Shown here: piece after piece, positions 1 through 9,272 of the stretch | How the letters are laid out: every line of letters starts with the position of its first letter | How positions within the stretch are numbered: position 1 is the stretch's first letter | Assembly (NCBI RefSeq): GCF_000449425.2 | Contig: NZ_AVHW01000086.1 | Span: 144,706 to 208,705, forward strand | Direction of reading: 5' to 3' | Length of the DNA stretch: 64,000 nt | Source: Clostridioides difficile CD160 | GTDB lineage: Bacteria > Bacillota > Clostridia > Peptostreptococcales > Peptostreptococcaceae | Translations under genes and position numbers: made by a program | Notes under the pieces: generated by a model | Told to the model about the DNA's origin: nothing | What the model saw: only the letters and a program-made list of their open reading frames with translations | Database searches by the model: none

Positions 1-586
1 ATATTTTTTTCTGTAGTATTTTAAAACATATTAGTATTTTTAAGTTATTTAATAATTTTATACATTAGATTAGATACTGTTGACAAAGAAACACTCTGTA
101 AATTATATATATTCTTCTATTATTTCTATATAATTTACTTAATTGTGAGAACATTATTATTTTAAAGTTACTTATACTTAGAATAACTTCATTACTTTGT
201 GATTAATTAACTTTAATAGAAAAACCAATAATAATTCAATTAAATAATTTTATTAGAGGTACTTTTGGATATACTAATATAGACTTATTTGACCTGTGCT
301 TTTGATATTTGTACTCTCTATGTCAATATTGTCAACATAAAGTGTATAAGTATAATGTATGGATAACTAAATATTAATTTCTAATTAGCTACTATACAAT
401 ATTAAACATTATTTAATATACAATATTACCCTATAAAGCAATATATATTAAACAAATTTAATGAAAATAGTTTAAATTTTTCAAAAATCTCAATATTTGA
501 CAAAATACTTTAATAAAATTAAAGAATAAGTTATAATTAATACTATCAATTATAAAAAGTATAAAAATATAAGGAGTGATTAAAAA
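1..586. other. Intergenic region upstream of guaB
   Basis: No open reading frame of note and no recognisable gene. The stretch is extremely AT-rich. A TTGACA at 497-502 and a TATAAT at 532-537 are visible but 29 bases apart, too far to form one sigma-A promoter, so each may belong to a different weak promoter. I looked for a purine riboswitch core ahead of the guanine-nucleotide gene and did not find one. Confidence 0.5.
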
Positions 587-2086
587 ATGGCGTTTTATTT
601 TGATACACCATCACATACTTTCAGTGAATACCTTCTTGTTCCAGGTTTCTCTTCTACTGATTGTATACCTGCTAATGTAAGTTTGAAAACACCTGTTACT
701 AAATTTAAAAAAGGCGAGGAAGCAGATATTTATATGAATATACCTTTGACTTCTGCTATTATGCAATCTGTTTCTGATGACAAGATGGCTATTGCACTTG
801 CTAAAGAAGGTGGTATTTCATTTATATACGGTTCTCAAAGTATTGAAAGTGAAGCTGCTATGGTAGCACGTGTTAAATCTCACAAAGCTGGTTTTGTTGT
901 AAGTGATTCAAATATTAAACCTGAGAATACACTAAAAGACATTCTTGAATTAAAAGAAAAAACTGGACATTCTACAGTTGCTGTTACTGAAGATGGGACT
1001 TCAACTGGTAAATTATTAGGTATTGTCGCAAGTCGTGATTATCGTATAAGTCGTATGGATTTAGATACTAAAGTTAGTGAATTTATGACTCCTATGTCAT
1101 CCATAGTTTATGCTAACAAAGACGTTACTTTAAAAGAAGCAAACAACATTATATGGGACCACAAGCTTAATTCTCTTCCTGTACTTGATGACAACGGTAA
1201 TCTTGTTTATATGGTATTCCGTAAAGATTACTCTTCTCATAAAGAAAATCCACTTGAGCTTTTAGATTCTTCTAAAAGATATGTAGTTGGAGCTGGTATC
1301 AATACTAGAGACTTCGCTGAACGTGTTCCTGCTTTAGTTGAAGCTGGTGCTGATGTTTTATGTATAGATTCTTCAGAAGGTTTTTCTGAATGGCAGAAAA
1401 TAACTCTTGATTTTATTCGTGGAAAATATGGTGATACAGTTAAGGTTGGAGCTGGAAATGTAGTTGACCGTGAAGGATTCCTTTACTTAGCTGAAGCTGG
1501 TGCTGACTTTGTTAAAGTTGGTATTGGTGGTGGTTCTATATGTATTACTCGTGAACAAAAAGGTATAGGACGTGGACAAGCTACTTCTATAATTGAAGTT
1601 GCACAAGCTAGAGATGAGTACTTTGAAAAAACAGGTATTTATATTCCAATTTGTTCTGATGGTGGTATCGTTTATGACCATCATATAACTTTAGCTTTAG
1701 CTATGGGTGCAGATTTTATAATGCTTGGTAGATACTTCTCTCGTTTTGATGAGAGTCCAACTAACAAAGTTAATATAAATGGTAGTTATATGAAAGAATA
1801 CTGGGGAGAAGGTTCTGCACGTGCTAGAAACTGGCAAAGATATGACCTTGGTGGAGATAAGAAGCTTTCTTTTGAAGAAGGTGTTGACTCTTATGTACCT
1901 TATGCTGGTTCTTTAAAGGACAATGTAACTCTTTCTTTAAGTAAAGTTCGTTCTACTATGTGTAACTGTGGAGCTCTTAGCATACCTGAACTTCAAAAGA
2001 ATGCTAAGCTTACACTTGTATCTTCTACTAGTATAGTTGAAGGTGGAGCTCATGATGTTATGTTAAAGGATAATAGAAATTTATAA
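587..2086 (+). CDS. guaB: IMP dehydrogenase
   Basis: Oxidises IMP to XMP with NAD+, the committed cytosolic step of GMP synthesis. The 499-residue protein has the usual family length. The TIM barrel is interrupted by a CBS-domain pair at roughly residues 95-215; the catalytic loop reads [10 protein letters not shown], with the Cys that forms the covalent thioimidate, and the phosphate-binding segment (SDGGI...[12 protein letters not shown]) follows. The start is supported by AAGGAGTGAT about six bases before the ATG. The gene stands alone on the plus strand and ends in a terminator-like hairpin. Assignment as IMPDH rather than GMP reductase rests on length, the CBS pair and the [13 protein letters not shown] C-terminal flap region; it is somewhat divergent from the Bacillus type. 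Confidence 0.9.
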   Translation: MAFYFDTPSHTFSEYLLVPGFSSTDCIPANVSLKTPVTKFKKGEEADIYMNIPLTSAIMQSVSDDKMAIALAKEGGISFIYGSQSIESEAAMVARVKSHKAGFVVSDSNIKPENTLKDILELKEKTGHSTVAVTEDGTSTGKLLGIVASRDYRISRMDLDTKVSEFMTPMSSIVYANKDVTLKEANNIIWDHKLNSLPVLDDNGNLVYMVFRKDYSSHKENPLELLDSSKRYVVGAGINTRDFAERVPALVEAGADVLCIDSSEGFSEWQKITLDFIRGKYGDTVKVGAGNVVDREGFLYLAEAGADFVKVGIGGGSICITREQKGIGRGQATSIIEVAQARDEYFEKTGIYIPICSDGGIVYDHHITLALAMGADFIMLGRYFSRFDESPTNKVNINGSYMKEYWGEGSARARNWQRYDLGGDKKLSFEEGVDSYVPYAGSLKDNVTLSLSKVRSTMCNCGALSIPELQKNAKLTLVSSTSIVEGGAHDVMLKDNRNL

Positions 2087-2091
2087 TATAA

Positions 2092-2216
2092 ATAAAAGAG
2101 GCTGTCTCGAAACAGAGATAAGCTTCTTTTCTATTGTTGAAATTATAAAAATATATTTATTTCATACAAAAAGAGCGCCTCATGAACTAAAAAGTTTATT
2201 TTGAGACACCCTTTTT
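2092..2216. terminator. Terminator region between guaB and telA, with imperfect inverted ends
   Basis: An imperfect hairpin (AAAAGAGGCTGTCTC ... AAGCTTCTTTT) follows guaB by a few bases. The region closes at about 2199-2216 with TTTTGAGACACCCTTTTT, which is the imperfect complement of the start. It probably terminates both convergent genes; the roughly 120-bp inverted ends also resemble a small non-autonomous element. Confidence 0.5.
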
Positions 2217-2229
2217 CTAATATACGCTT

Positions 2230-3387
2230 TTATTTAACTGTAAATTCAAGAAGCTTGCTTTTAAGTTCATTTTCTATTTTTGATAGTTCAACTTCTGCTT
2301 CTTGTCTCTTTATTCTACCATCATGTTGTATCTTAACCACTTCATCAATAGTTGATATTAAAGATTGATTAGTTTTCTTAATTGTATCTATATCTACAAT
2401 TCCTCTTTCTGATTCTTTTGCTGTTTCTATTGTTCCCATCTTTAGAGTTTCTGCATTTTTTAGTAATAGCTCATTTGTCATATTGCTAACTTCACGCTGT
2501 GCTTTCATAGCTTGATTTAAGTGAGAAATTCCAAGAGCAAGTACTATTTGATTTTTCCATAATGGAATTGTATTTACTATAGTTGATTGAATCTTTTCTG
2601 CCATCAAATTATTACTATTTTGAACTAGTCTTATCTGTGGAGCCATTTGAAGCGATACCATTCTAGTTAATTCTAAGTCATGAATCTTCTTTTCAAATCG
2701 GTCACAAAGTGAAACCATATCATTCACAGCTTGAGCGTCTTCTGTTGAGCCAGATAATCTAGCCTTTTCTCTCAATTTTGGCATTTCGTATTCTTTCATA
2801 TCTTTTAACTTTTGTTTACCTGCTATAATATACATAGTAAGTTCTTTTGAGTAAGCTAAGTTCAACTCATACATCTTATCAAGCATAGCTATATCTTTTA
2901 ATATTTTAACCTGATGTTTTTGAAGTTCTTTGCTTACTTTGTCTACATTTACCTCTGCGCTATCATACTTAGTTTTTAGATTTGAAATTTTATTATTTGC
3001 CTTTTTAAAGATTCCTAAAAAACCACCCTGTTCTTTTTCGTCTGCTGAAAATGCTTTTAAATCAGTAACTAGATTTGTAAGCATATCTCCAACTTCTCCT
3101 AAGTCTCTAGTTTTAACACTCTTTAAAGCTGTTTCAGAGAATCCTGCCACCTTTTTTTGGGCACCAGCTCCATATTGTAAAATCATATTTGTATTTGTAA
3201 TATCTATTTTTTCTGCAAATTCCTTTACCATCTTACGTTCAGATTCAGACAATTTTTCTTCTTCTGGGTCTTTTTCATCCTTTTTCATTAACATATCAGA
3301 ATTATTTATATCACTTGTATTTGATTCTTCTCCAAATGGGTCAAGTGTTAAAGTTGGCATAACTGGTATATCATCTAGATTATTCAT
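2230..3387 (-). CDS. TelA-family toxic anion resistance protein
   Basis: A 385-residue cytoplasmic, mostly helical protein matching the TelA/KlaA family, linked genetically to tellurite and cell-envelope stress resistance; the biochemical role is not established. The N-terminal 45 residues are acidic and low complexity, followed by a long coiled-coil-rich body with the family segment around residues 80-120 (GAGAQKKVAGFSETALKSVKTRD) and the LGISHLNQAMKAQREVSNMTNELLLKNAE region near residues 285-315. A start with GAGGAGAG upstream is good. It lies 114 bp downstream of an XpaC-type gene on the same strand, the usual pairing of these two families, so the two are probably co-transcribed. Confidence 0.85.
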   Translation of the reverse strand: MNNLDDIPVMPTLTLDPFGEESNTSDINNSDMLMKKDEKDPEEEKLSESERKMVKEFAEKIDITNTNMILQYGAGAQKKVAGFSETALKSVKTRDLGEVGDMLTNLVTDLKAFSADEKEQGGFLGIFKKANNKISNLKTKYDSAEVNVDKVSKELQKHQVKILKDIAMLDKMYELNLAYSKELTMYIIAGKQKLKDMKEYEMPKLREKARLSGSTEDAQAVNDMVSLCDRFEKKIHDLELTRMVSLQMAPQIRLVQNSNNLMAEKIQSTIVNTIPLWKNQIVLALGISHLNQAMKAQREVSNMTNELLLKNAETLKMGTIETAKESERGIVDIDTIKKTNQSLISTIDEVVKIQHDGRIKRQEAEVELSKIENELKSKLLEFTVK

Positions 3388-3501
3388 TATATCTTTCTCT
3401 CCTCTTCCTTTATAAAGTACTGATTAACTTATATATCACATGTTTTTTACTTTATGACTACTTAATTGTTCAAAAATAACAGAATATTTTTTATATTGAA
3501 G

Positions 3502-4422
3502 TTAAAATTTACCACTCGTTAATCCCTCTTGAACTAACATGTTCTCTAAAACAGTAATGTCTGTAGAGATATCTATTGCTTCATCTTCAAACAGATAGTC
3601 TAATTGATTTTCAAAAGCTATTACGATTGTACTCATTGTATTTTCAATACTTTCCATAGTTGTCGTTATATTTTCTCTGTCTATACCTTGCTCTTCCAAT
3701 GTATGATATGAATTCAACAGCTTTAAAGTCGTTGGAAGATAATAGTCCATAAATTTTTGTATTTGAGTAAGTTTTGATGGGTCATGTTTTACAACATCAA
3801 ATATTTTCCCTGTAACATCCTCTACTTGTACAATTTTATTACACATTGACTCTGATTTAATATTTTTATTAGCTTCTTTTATTTGTGTTAAATAATCCAT
3901 TCCTTTATTTATAATTGTATCAACTTCATTAACCTCATCAGTTTGTTCTTCTTCTTTGACTTCATATGCTACATCTTCATATCTTGCTGGAATGAAATCT
4001 TCATTTGTCAACACAATTTGATTACTTCTTTTATCAATATAAGTATTTATAAAATAGTTTTTATCTATCATTTTTTGCACATCTTTTATTATAAAATTTA
4101 GTGATTTAGATGTACTTTCGGCAATAAGTTCTACTGGAATAATATTTCTATTACTTATGATTGTACAATATTTTTTATAACGAGAAATTTGGTCTCCTAA
4201 TCTCTTACCTTTAAAGATACAAACTCCTCCTATAATTAAAAACACTGCACATACTTGAATAGGAAGTATTACAGCCCATCCAATTATAATAGAAATAGTT
4301 GAAAGTACTAGAGCTGATAACGTAAACAAACCTACTAAGCCCCATCCAACTATTTTTAAAAATTTACTTAAAAATGAATTTATTAACACAGATTTTTTGG
4401 AAAAATTTTCTGATTTATACAT
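3502..4422 (-). CDS. XpaC-like (5-bromo-4-chloroindolyl phosphate hydrolysis) family protein
   Basis: A 306-residue protein with two hydrophobic segments near residues 25-75 and a soluble, Lys/Glu-rich C-terminal part. The layout and the partner TelA gene downstream fit the XpaC family, named for a Bacillus locus affecting X-phosphate hydrolysis. No catalytic motif can be recognised, so a direct phosphatase role is not supported. The start ATG is preceded by AAAGGAT. It is the promoter-proximal gene of the pair with the TelA-like gene, probably acting at the membrane. Confidence 0.75.
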   Translation of the reverse strand: MYKSENFSKKSVLINSFLSKFLKIVGWGLVGLFTLSALVLSTISIIIGWAVILPIQVCAVFLIIGGVCIFKGKRLGDQISRYKKYCTIISNRNIIPVELIAESTSKSLNFIIKDVQKMIDKNYFINTYIDKRSNQIVLTNEDFIPARYEDVAYEVKEEEQTDEVNEVDTIINKGMDYLTQIKEANKNIKSESMCNKIVQVEDVTGKIFDVVKHDPSKLTQIQKFMDYYLPTTLKLLNSYHTLEEQGIDRENITTTMESIENTMSTIVIAFENQLDYLFEDEAIDISTDITVLENMLVQEGLTSGKF

Positions 4423-4600
4423 AGTTTATATCCTTTCATTTTCACTAATATTATTAATATATTGCAGTTTGATTATACAATTACTTACTTATTACTGTCA
4501 AGGAATTTGAATTTCTACAAATTATTTCAAATAAAGTAATAGACTTAAATATAAGCATATTTTAAATCAAAAATATACTTATATTTAACTCCATATAAAA

Positions 4601-4641
4601 ATAAGAGAACTTAACTTTAATTAAATTTAAGTTCCCTCATT
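4601..4641. terminator. Bidirectional terminator hairpin
   Basis: GAGAACTTAA and TTAAGTTCCCTC form a stem with an A-rich left and T-rich right flank. It sits downstream of the minus-strand 4-hydroxybutyrate dehydrogenase gene and upstream of the XpaC-like gene, so it would end the succinate operon on the minus strand. Confidence 0.7.
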
Positions 4642-4706
4642 TTTATTTTTATATAAATATAATTAACATTGTTTATCTTAGCTATACATATAAATGAAAT
4701 TTATAA

Positions 4707-5825
4707 TTAATAAAGATTTGCAAATATCTCTCTTATTTCTTCTCTGCTAAGCTCTACATAATTATTAGCAAGTAATCTTTGTTGATTTGCAATTGTACTA
4801 TCTGTAAATTCATCAATTTGACTTTCTACCATTCCGTATTCTCTTAAGGCTTTTTTAGCTATTAATTTATTTAAAAACTTTTCTAATTCTCCATAAACAT
4901 CACAATTAGGGTCACATTCAAGAGCATCTGCTAGAATTTTTGTACATTTTGTGATTTTTCCATCAGGATTTTTTCTAGAATACATCTTAAACACTTCAGT
5001 AAAGAACTGATAATTTGCTTCACCATGTGCAACATGGAAAGCCCCACCAATTGAATAAGATAAAGCATGAACTGCTGCACAACCAGCATTTCCAAAAGCA
5101 ATTCCTGCATAGTTTGATGCAAGAACAAAGTCTCTAAGATGATTAAATCTCTCTTCTTCCCCTTTATCAACTATCTTTTTGTATCCATCCATAATCATTT
5201 TTATTGCTTGTAAAGAATACATCTCTGTAAATGGACTTGCTTTTGGAGAAAGATAAGACTCAATCGCATGTATAAGAGCATCCACTGAACTTGTAACAAA
5301 GAATTTATAAGGTAATCCTTTTACAGTCTCTGGAATTAGCACTGCATAGTCCGCATAAGTTTCTTCTACTGCTAGCCCTTTTTTAGTATGCTTAGATTTT
5401 AATTCTGCAATGGCTACATTTGTTACTTCACTACCTGTACCACATGTTGTAGGAACTACTACTAACTCTTTTATTTTTTTAGGTGCTACTTCTCCTTCAA
5501 ATAAGTCAATAGATTTTTCTGGAACATCAAGTGCTAATATCTTACATATATCAACTATTGTGCCTCCTCCAAATGCAATAATTCTATCGAAATTATATTT
5601 TTTCATTTCTTTTGTCATAGAATCTATCATTTCATCAGATGGTTCACCTGTTCCAAACTTTTCTTGGAAAATTAGATTTGTATCTATTCCAAGAGGCTTC
5701 ATATATGGCTCATATATAAATTCATTAGTAATTACTAAATCATTTTTTCCTATTTTAAATTCTTCGTTGAATTCTTTAAATGTATCGAAATAAAATATTT
5801 TTGGAACTACTCTAAGTGCTTCCAT
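4707..5825 (-). CDS. 4hbD: NAD-dependent 4-hydroxybutyrate dehydrogenase
   Basis: Reduces succinate semialdehyde to 4-hydroxybutyrate in the succinate fermentation branch. The 372-residue sequence is an iron-containing group III alcohol dehydrogenase: the nucleotide-binding FGGGTIVD stretch near residue 85, the PTTCGTGSEVTN segment, and the metal-ligand region DALIHAIESYLSP plus the later AHGEANYQFF. The open frame extends 16 codons further, but ATG at 5825 has the ribosome site AGGGGTG at proper spacing and begins like relatives (MEALRVVPKIFYF). It is the last gene of the operon, 19 bases after the CoA-transferase gene. Confidence 0.92.
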   Translation of the reverse strand: MEALRVVPKIFYFDTFKEFNEEFKIGKNDLVITNEFIYEPYMKPLGIDTNLIFQEKFGTGEPSDEMIDSMTKEMKKYNFDRIIAFGGGTIVDICKILALDVPEKSIDLFEGEVAPKKIKELVVVPTTCGTGSEVTNVAIAELKSKHTKKGLAVEETYADYAVLIPETVKGLPYKFFVTSSVDALIHAIESYLSPKASPFTEMYSLQAIKMIMDGYKKIVDKGEEERFNHLRDFVLASNYAGIAFGNAGCAAVHALSYSIGGAFHVAHGEANYQFFTEVFKMYSRKNPDGKITKCTKILADALECDPNCDVYGELEKFLNKLIAKKALREYGMVESQIDEFTDSTIANQQRLLANNYVELSREEIREIFANLY

Positions 5826-5844
5826 TATTAACACCCCTCTATTA

Positions 5845-7152
5845 TTAATATTTCTCCTTAAATCTTTTTTCAAATTCTAATGCTAGACTTTCCCTTACAC
5901 TTGGATGAGCTATATTAATTAAATTTCTTGCTCTTTCTCTAAGAGACTTTCCTTTTAGCTCTGCTATACCATATTCAGTTACAATGTAATCAACATCATT
6001 TCTTGATGTTGTTATAGGTGCACCTTCATCCACAATAGAGACGATTTTTGAAATTACTGTACCATCCTTTTTTGTAGTTATTGAAGGCATAGCTATAATC
6101 GCCTTTCCATCTTCTCCCATAGATACTCCACGGATAAAATCAACTTGACCTCCAACACCACTAAACTGTCTAAGACCCATAGCTTCTGCAACTACCTGTC
6201 CCATCAAATCAACTTGTATAGCAGAGTTTATAGAAACCATTTTATGTTGTTTCATTATAATTGCTGGATGATTTACATAGTCTACAGGTTTTACTTCTAC
6301 TGCAGGGTTATTATTTGCAAAATCGTATAATTTTTTGGTACCCATTAAGAAGGTAACTGTCATTTTCTCTTTATCAAAATTTTTATATTTGCCATTTATA
6401 ACTCCTTTTTCATAAAGAGCTAAAGTTCCATCTGAAATCATTTCTGAGTGAATTCCTAAGTCCTTTTTATCTGTCAAAAATAACATAACTGCATCTGGAA
6501 TTCCGCCAATTCCAAGTTGTAAAGTAGAACCATCTTCAATTAATGAAGCACAATTTTTACCAATTGCTTCTTCTACTTCTCCAATCTTCGCAGGTTGTAA
6601 CTCATATAAAGGTTGTGACTTTTCAACTATATAATCAAACTCTGATACATTAACTACTTCGCCATAAGTTCTAGGAAACTGGTCATTTACTTGAACAATT
6701 ACTGTTCTAGCAGTCTTGATAGCCTCATAAGTGTAGTCAACTGATGTCCCTAAACTACAGTATCCATGTTCATCTGGTGGAGTTACCTGTGCTAAAACAA
6801 CATCACATTTTACTCTTTTTTCTCTAATTAGCTTTGGTACTTCATGGAAGAATGCAGGTGTAAAGTCGCCATCTCCATTCTCAATTGCTTTTCTTACATT
6901 TCCACTTACAAACATTGGATTTACTCTAAAATGAGCTTCCATTCCTTTAGAAGTATATCCTCCACTACCTAAGCTTACCATGTGTTTAATCTCAACATCT
7001 TTGTATTGTTCAGCATTTTCAATCATAGCTTCTACTAGTGCAGGAGGTTCACCTACACAATGTGCAAATACTACAGTATCCCCGTTTTTAATATGCTTTA
7101 CGGCCTCTGTAGCGCTACATAATTTTTCTTGATACAATTCTCGCCAATTCAA
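5845..7152 (-). CDS. cat2: 4-hydroxybutyrate CoA-transferase
   Basis: Transfers CoA from acetyl-CoA or butyryl-CoA to 4-hydroxybutyrate, giving 4-hydroxybutyryl-CoA for the dehydratase. The 435-residue protein is a family I-type CoA-transferase with the segments HCVGEPPALVEAM near the N-terminus, GIGGIPDAVMLFL and IHSEMISDG (probable catalytic Glu) around residues 215-240, GVGGQVDF near 335 and TEYGIAELKGKS near the C-terminus. It lies between a small Cys-rich gene and 4hbD in one minus-strand operon. Homology to the longer succinyl-CoA transferase upstream is visible in these motifs. Confidence 0.92.
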   Translation of the reverse strand: MNWRELYQEKLCSATEAVKHIKNGDTVVFAHCVGEPPALVEAMIENAEQYKDVEIKHMVSLGSGGYTSKGMEAHFRVNPMFVSGNVRKAIENGDGDFTPAFFHEVPKLIREKRVKCDVVLAQVTPPDEHGYCSLGTSVDYTYEAIKTARTVIVQVNDQFPRTYGEVVNVSEFDYIVEKSQPLYELQPAKIGEVEEAIGKNCASLIEDGSTLQLGIGGIPDAVMLFLTDKKDLGIHSEMISDGTLALYEKGVINGKYKNFDKEKMTVTFLMGTKKLYDFANNNPAVEVKPVDYVNHPAIIMKQHKMVSINSAIQVDLMGQVVAEAMGLRQFSGVGGQVDFIRGVSMGEDGKAIIAMPSITTKKDGTVISKIVSIVDEGAPITTSRNDVDYIVTEYGIAELKGKSLRERARNLINIAHPSVRESLALEFEKRFKEKY

Positions 7153-7177
7153 TGAAATCCCCCCATTTAGCTCTTAT

Positions 7178-7453
7178 TTAAGTTTCACAAATTGCTGATT
7201 CAATTATATTTATAACTCTTTCTATATGGCTAAAATCCCACATCTTAATACACTCATTTTTCACTTTATATTGTTGATAGGATGCGCATAAAGTTGCGCA
7301 TCCTCCAATTATAAGTAACAAATCATATTCCACGTTCTCTTGTGCTACACTAAAATCTACTCTACCATTGAAGTGCTCTTTGATTATTGTAAGAGCCTTC
7401 CCTCTTTCGTATCTAGGGTTACAGCCCCCACAAAATCTAACTCCACAGGTCAT
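7178..7453 (-). CDS. Small conserved Cys-rich protein in the succinate operon
   Basis: A 91-residue protein of unknown function. It opens with MTCGVRFCGGCNPRYERG, so three Cys fall within the first eleven residues, and has two further Cys in GGCATLCA; the remainder predicts a small alpha/beta fold. A comparable small gene is, as far as I remember, found in this position in other clostridial 4-hydroxybutyrate operons. The Cys spacing suggests metal or Fe-S binding, or a redox role next to the Fe-S/FAD dehydratase AbfD, but this is inference. It is 25 bases upstream of cat2 and follows abfD. Confidence 0.7.
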   Translation of the reverse strand: MTCGVRFCGGCNPRYERGKALTIIKEHFNGRVDFSVAQENVEYDLLLIIGGCATLCASYQQYKVKNECIKMWDFSHIERVINIIESAICET

Positions 7454-7587
7454 GTGTAAATTCTCCTTATAAAAAATTTCCTTGTTTAATTAAAAACCAC
7501 TATAATTTTATAATTATCTCTTATACTCTATATTTTTTCATTAATTAATATATGTTGATATATATTTCCCTTTTACATATCAACTTT

Positions 7588-9084
7588 TTATAAATTTAAA
7601 GCTTCCTCTTTTTTTATTCCTGCAATTGTCTTAGCTAATTCTTTCTTTTGACTTATATTTCCTTGTCTTGAAATCATTATTCTCTGAGCTTGTGGTGAAC
7701 CTGCTCCATGCATTGACTCAGTTCTATAACCAACAGCTGCTGAACCAAGACATATATTTTCTAAGAATCTTAAAATTCTCATTCTTTCTTCTGTTGAAGC
7801 CACTGAAGAAGCTTTAAAATACTTATTACATACTTCGCCAATAGTCATTCCACTTGTTCCAACTTTAAGGTCTGATTTAAAGTCTTTTTCTGAAGGCATA
7901 GTAACCATAAGACCACCAGCTATATCTTCTGCAAGTCTCACTATTTCATAAGGAAATCTAGTTACATTTTGCTTACATACATTTGCAAGAAGCAAATCTA
8001 TTTGATAGTTTCCAGCTTCTGTCTTATGTCCTTCTGATGAACATGCTATACCACAACAGTATAAACTTTCATTAAGGTGAGTCATTTCTATTAATTTATC
8101 TTTTATATGTGAAGCTTTATTTGCTCCGTTATAGTCAGCTGCTAAAGCTGCTGCTCCTATTATTACATCACCTACGCCTACTTTACAGCCACCATAACTT
8201 TGTCTATGGTATCCAGCAAATCTCTCAACTAACATACCAGAGAAATCCCACTCTCCACATAAGAAAATTCTATCATTTGGAACAAATACATTGTCAAATA
8301 CTACTAAAGCTTCTTGACCTCCAAATTCCTTATTTCCTAAATCAACATCTGCGCCTTCTTCTAATTTTCTAGTATCACAAGATTGTCTTCCATAAATCAT
8401 GAACACACCCTCAGCATCTGAAGGAACTGCAAATGATACCGCATAGTCTTTATCTGCTTCTGTCATACTTATAGTAGGCATTATAAGATGCTCATGTGAA
8501 TTTATTGAACCAGTTTGGTGTGCCTTTGCTCCTCTTACAACTATACCATCTTCTCTTCTTTCTACTATATGAAGGAACATATCTGGGTCAGGTTGAGCAC
8601 TAGGTGACAATCCTCTATCTCCTTTAGGGTCAGTCATAGCACCATCAACTACTAAATCGTTTTCTTGTATATAAGTTAAGTATTTTACAAAATTATCATG
8701 GTACTTAGTTCCATGAGCTTTATCACATTCAAATGTTGTTGAATATACTGCATTAAATGCGTCCATACCAACACATCTTTGGAAACAAGAAGCTGTTTTT
8801 TGACCACATAGTCTTTGCATCTTTACTTTTTTCACTAAATCATCAGTACTTTGATGAAGATGCCCAAATCTATTTATTTTTTCGCCTGTGATATTTGAAG
8901 TAACTGTCATTAAGTCTGTATATTCTGGGTCATGAGCTAAATCATAAGTTGCTGCTACACAATTTATAGATGGTCTAATCATAGGATGGTCAACCCAGTT
9001 TTTAACCTCTTCACCAAACATATAAACCTTAGTGTTTAATTTTCTTAAACTTTCAATATATTGAGCTCCTGTCATTAATGCCAT
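7588..9084 (-). CDS. abfD: 4-hydroxybutyryl-CoA dehydratase / vinylacetyl-CoA delta-isomerase
   Basis: Converts 4-hydroxybutyryl-CoA to crotonyl-CoA through a ketyl radical, using FAD and a [4Fe-4S] cluster; oxygen-sensitive and cytosolic. The 498 residues match the known homotetrameric enzyme (about 490). Cluster ligands are recognisable: Cys100 and Cys104 in CFQRC, and the His and Cys of GYHRQSYGGC near residue 300. The acyl-CoA dehydrogenase-like FAD fold follows, ending KKEEALNL. The start has AAAAGGAGTGGT upstream. It links the succinate branch to crotonyl-CoA and so to butyrate formation. Confidence 0.95.
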   Translation of the reverse strand: MALMTGAQYIESLRKLNTKVYMFGEEVKNWVDHPMIRPSINCVAATYDLAHDPEYTDLMTVTSNITGEKINRFGHLHQSTDDLVKKVKMQRLCGQKTASCFQRCVGMDAFNAVYSTTFECDKAHGTKYHDNFVKYLTYIQENDLVVDGAMTDPKGDRGLSPSAQPDPDMFLHIVERREDGIVVRGAKAHQTGSINSHEHLIMPTISMTEADKDYAVSFAVPSDAEGVFMIYGRQSCDTRKLEEGADVDLGNKEFGGQEALVVFDNVFVPNDRIFLCGEWDFSGMLVERFAGYHRQSYGGCKVGVGDVIIGAAALAADYNGANKASHIKDKLIEMTHLNESLYCCGIACSSEGHKTEAGNYQIDLLLANVCKQNVTRFPYEIVRLAEDIAGGLMVTMPSEKDFKSDLKVGTSGMTIGEVCNKYFKASSVASTEERMRILRFLENICLGSAAVGYRTESMHGAGSPQAQRIMISRQGNISQKKELAKTIAGIKKEEALNL

Positions 9085-9211
9085 AATAAAACCACTCCTT
9101 TTTTTTATAAAAATTTTTATTTATGTTAATTATAATACTTCCTTCTTATGTCTGTTTCTTAATATTTAAAATTTAGTACAATACTCTGCTTTAAATTTAA
9201 TTTATGTCTTA

Positions 9212-9260
9212 AATTCATTCTAAATTAAAATATATTCCTATCTTAATCTAGAATGAATAT
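9212..9260. terminator. Intercistronic stem-loop between sucD and abfD
   Basis: ATTCATTCTA and TAGAATGAAT pair, with further imperfect pairing (TTAA/TTAA) inside. There is no clean T-run on the minus-strand side, so it is more likely a partial terminator or mRNA-processing or stabilising element inside the operon than a full stop. Confidence 0.45.
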
Positions 9261-9272
9261 TTTTTCTAAATC

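Noticed and set aside
496..537. Sigma-A promoter TTGACA...TATAAT for guaB
   Set aside because: The two boxes are 29 bases apart, so they do not form one promoter.
1..586. Purine riboswitch ahead of guaB
   Set aside because: No conserved purine aptamer core could be found in the leader.
2930..3415. Plus-strand open frame opposite telA
   Set aside because: Antisense shadow of the helical TelA protein; no start signal.
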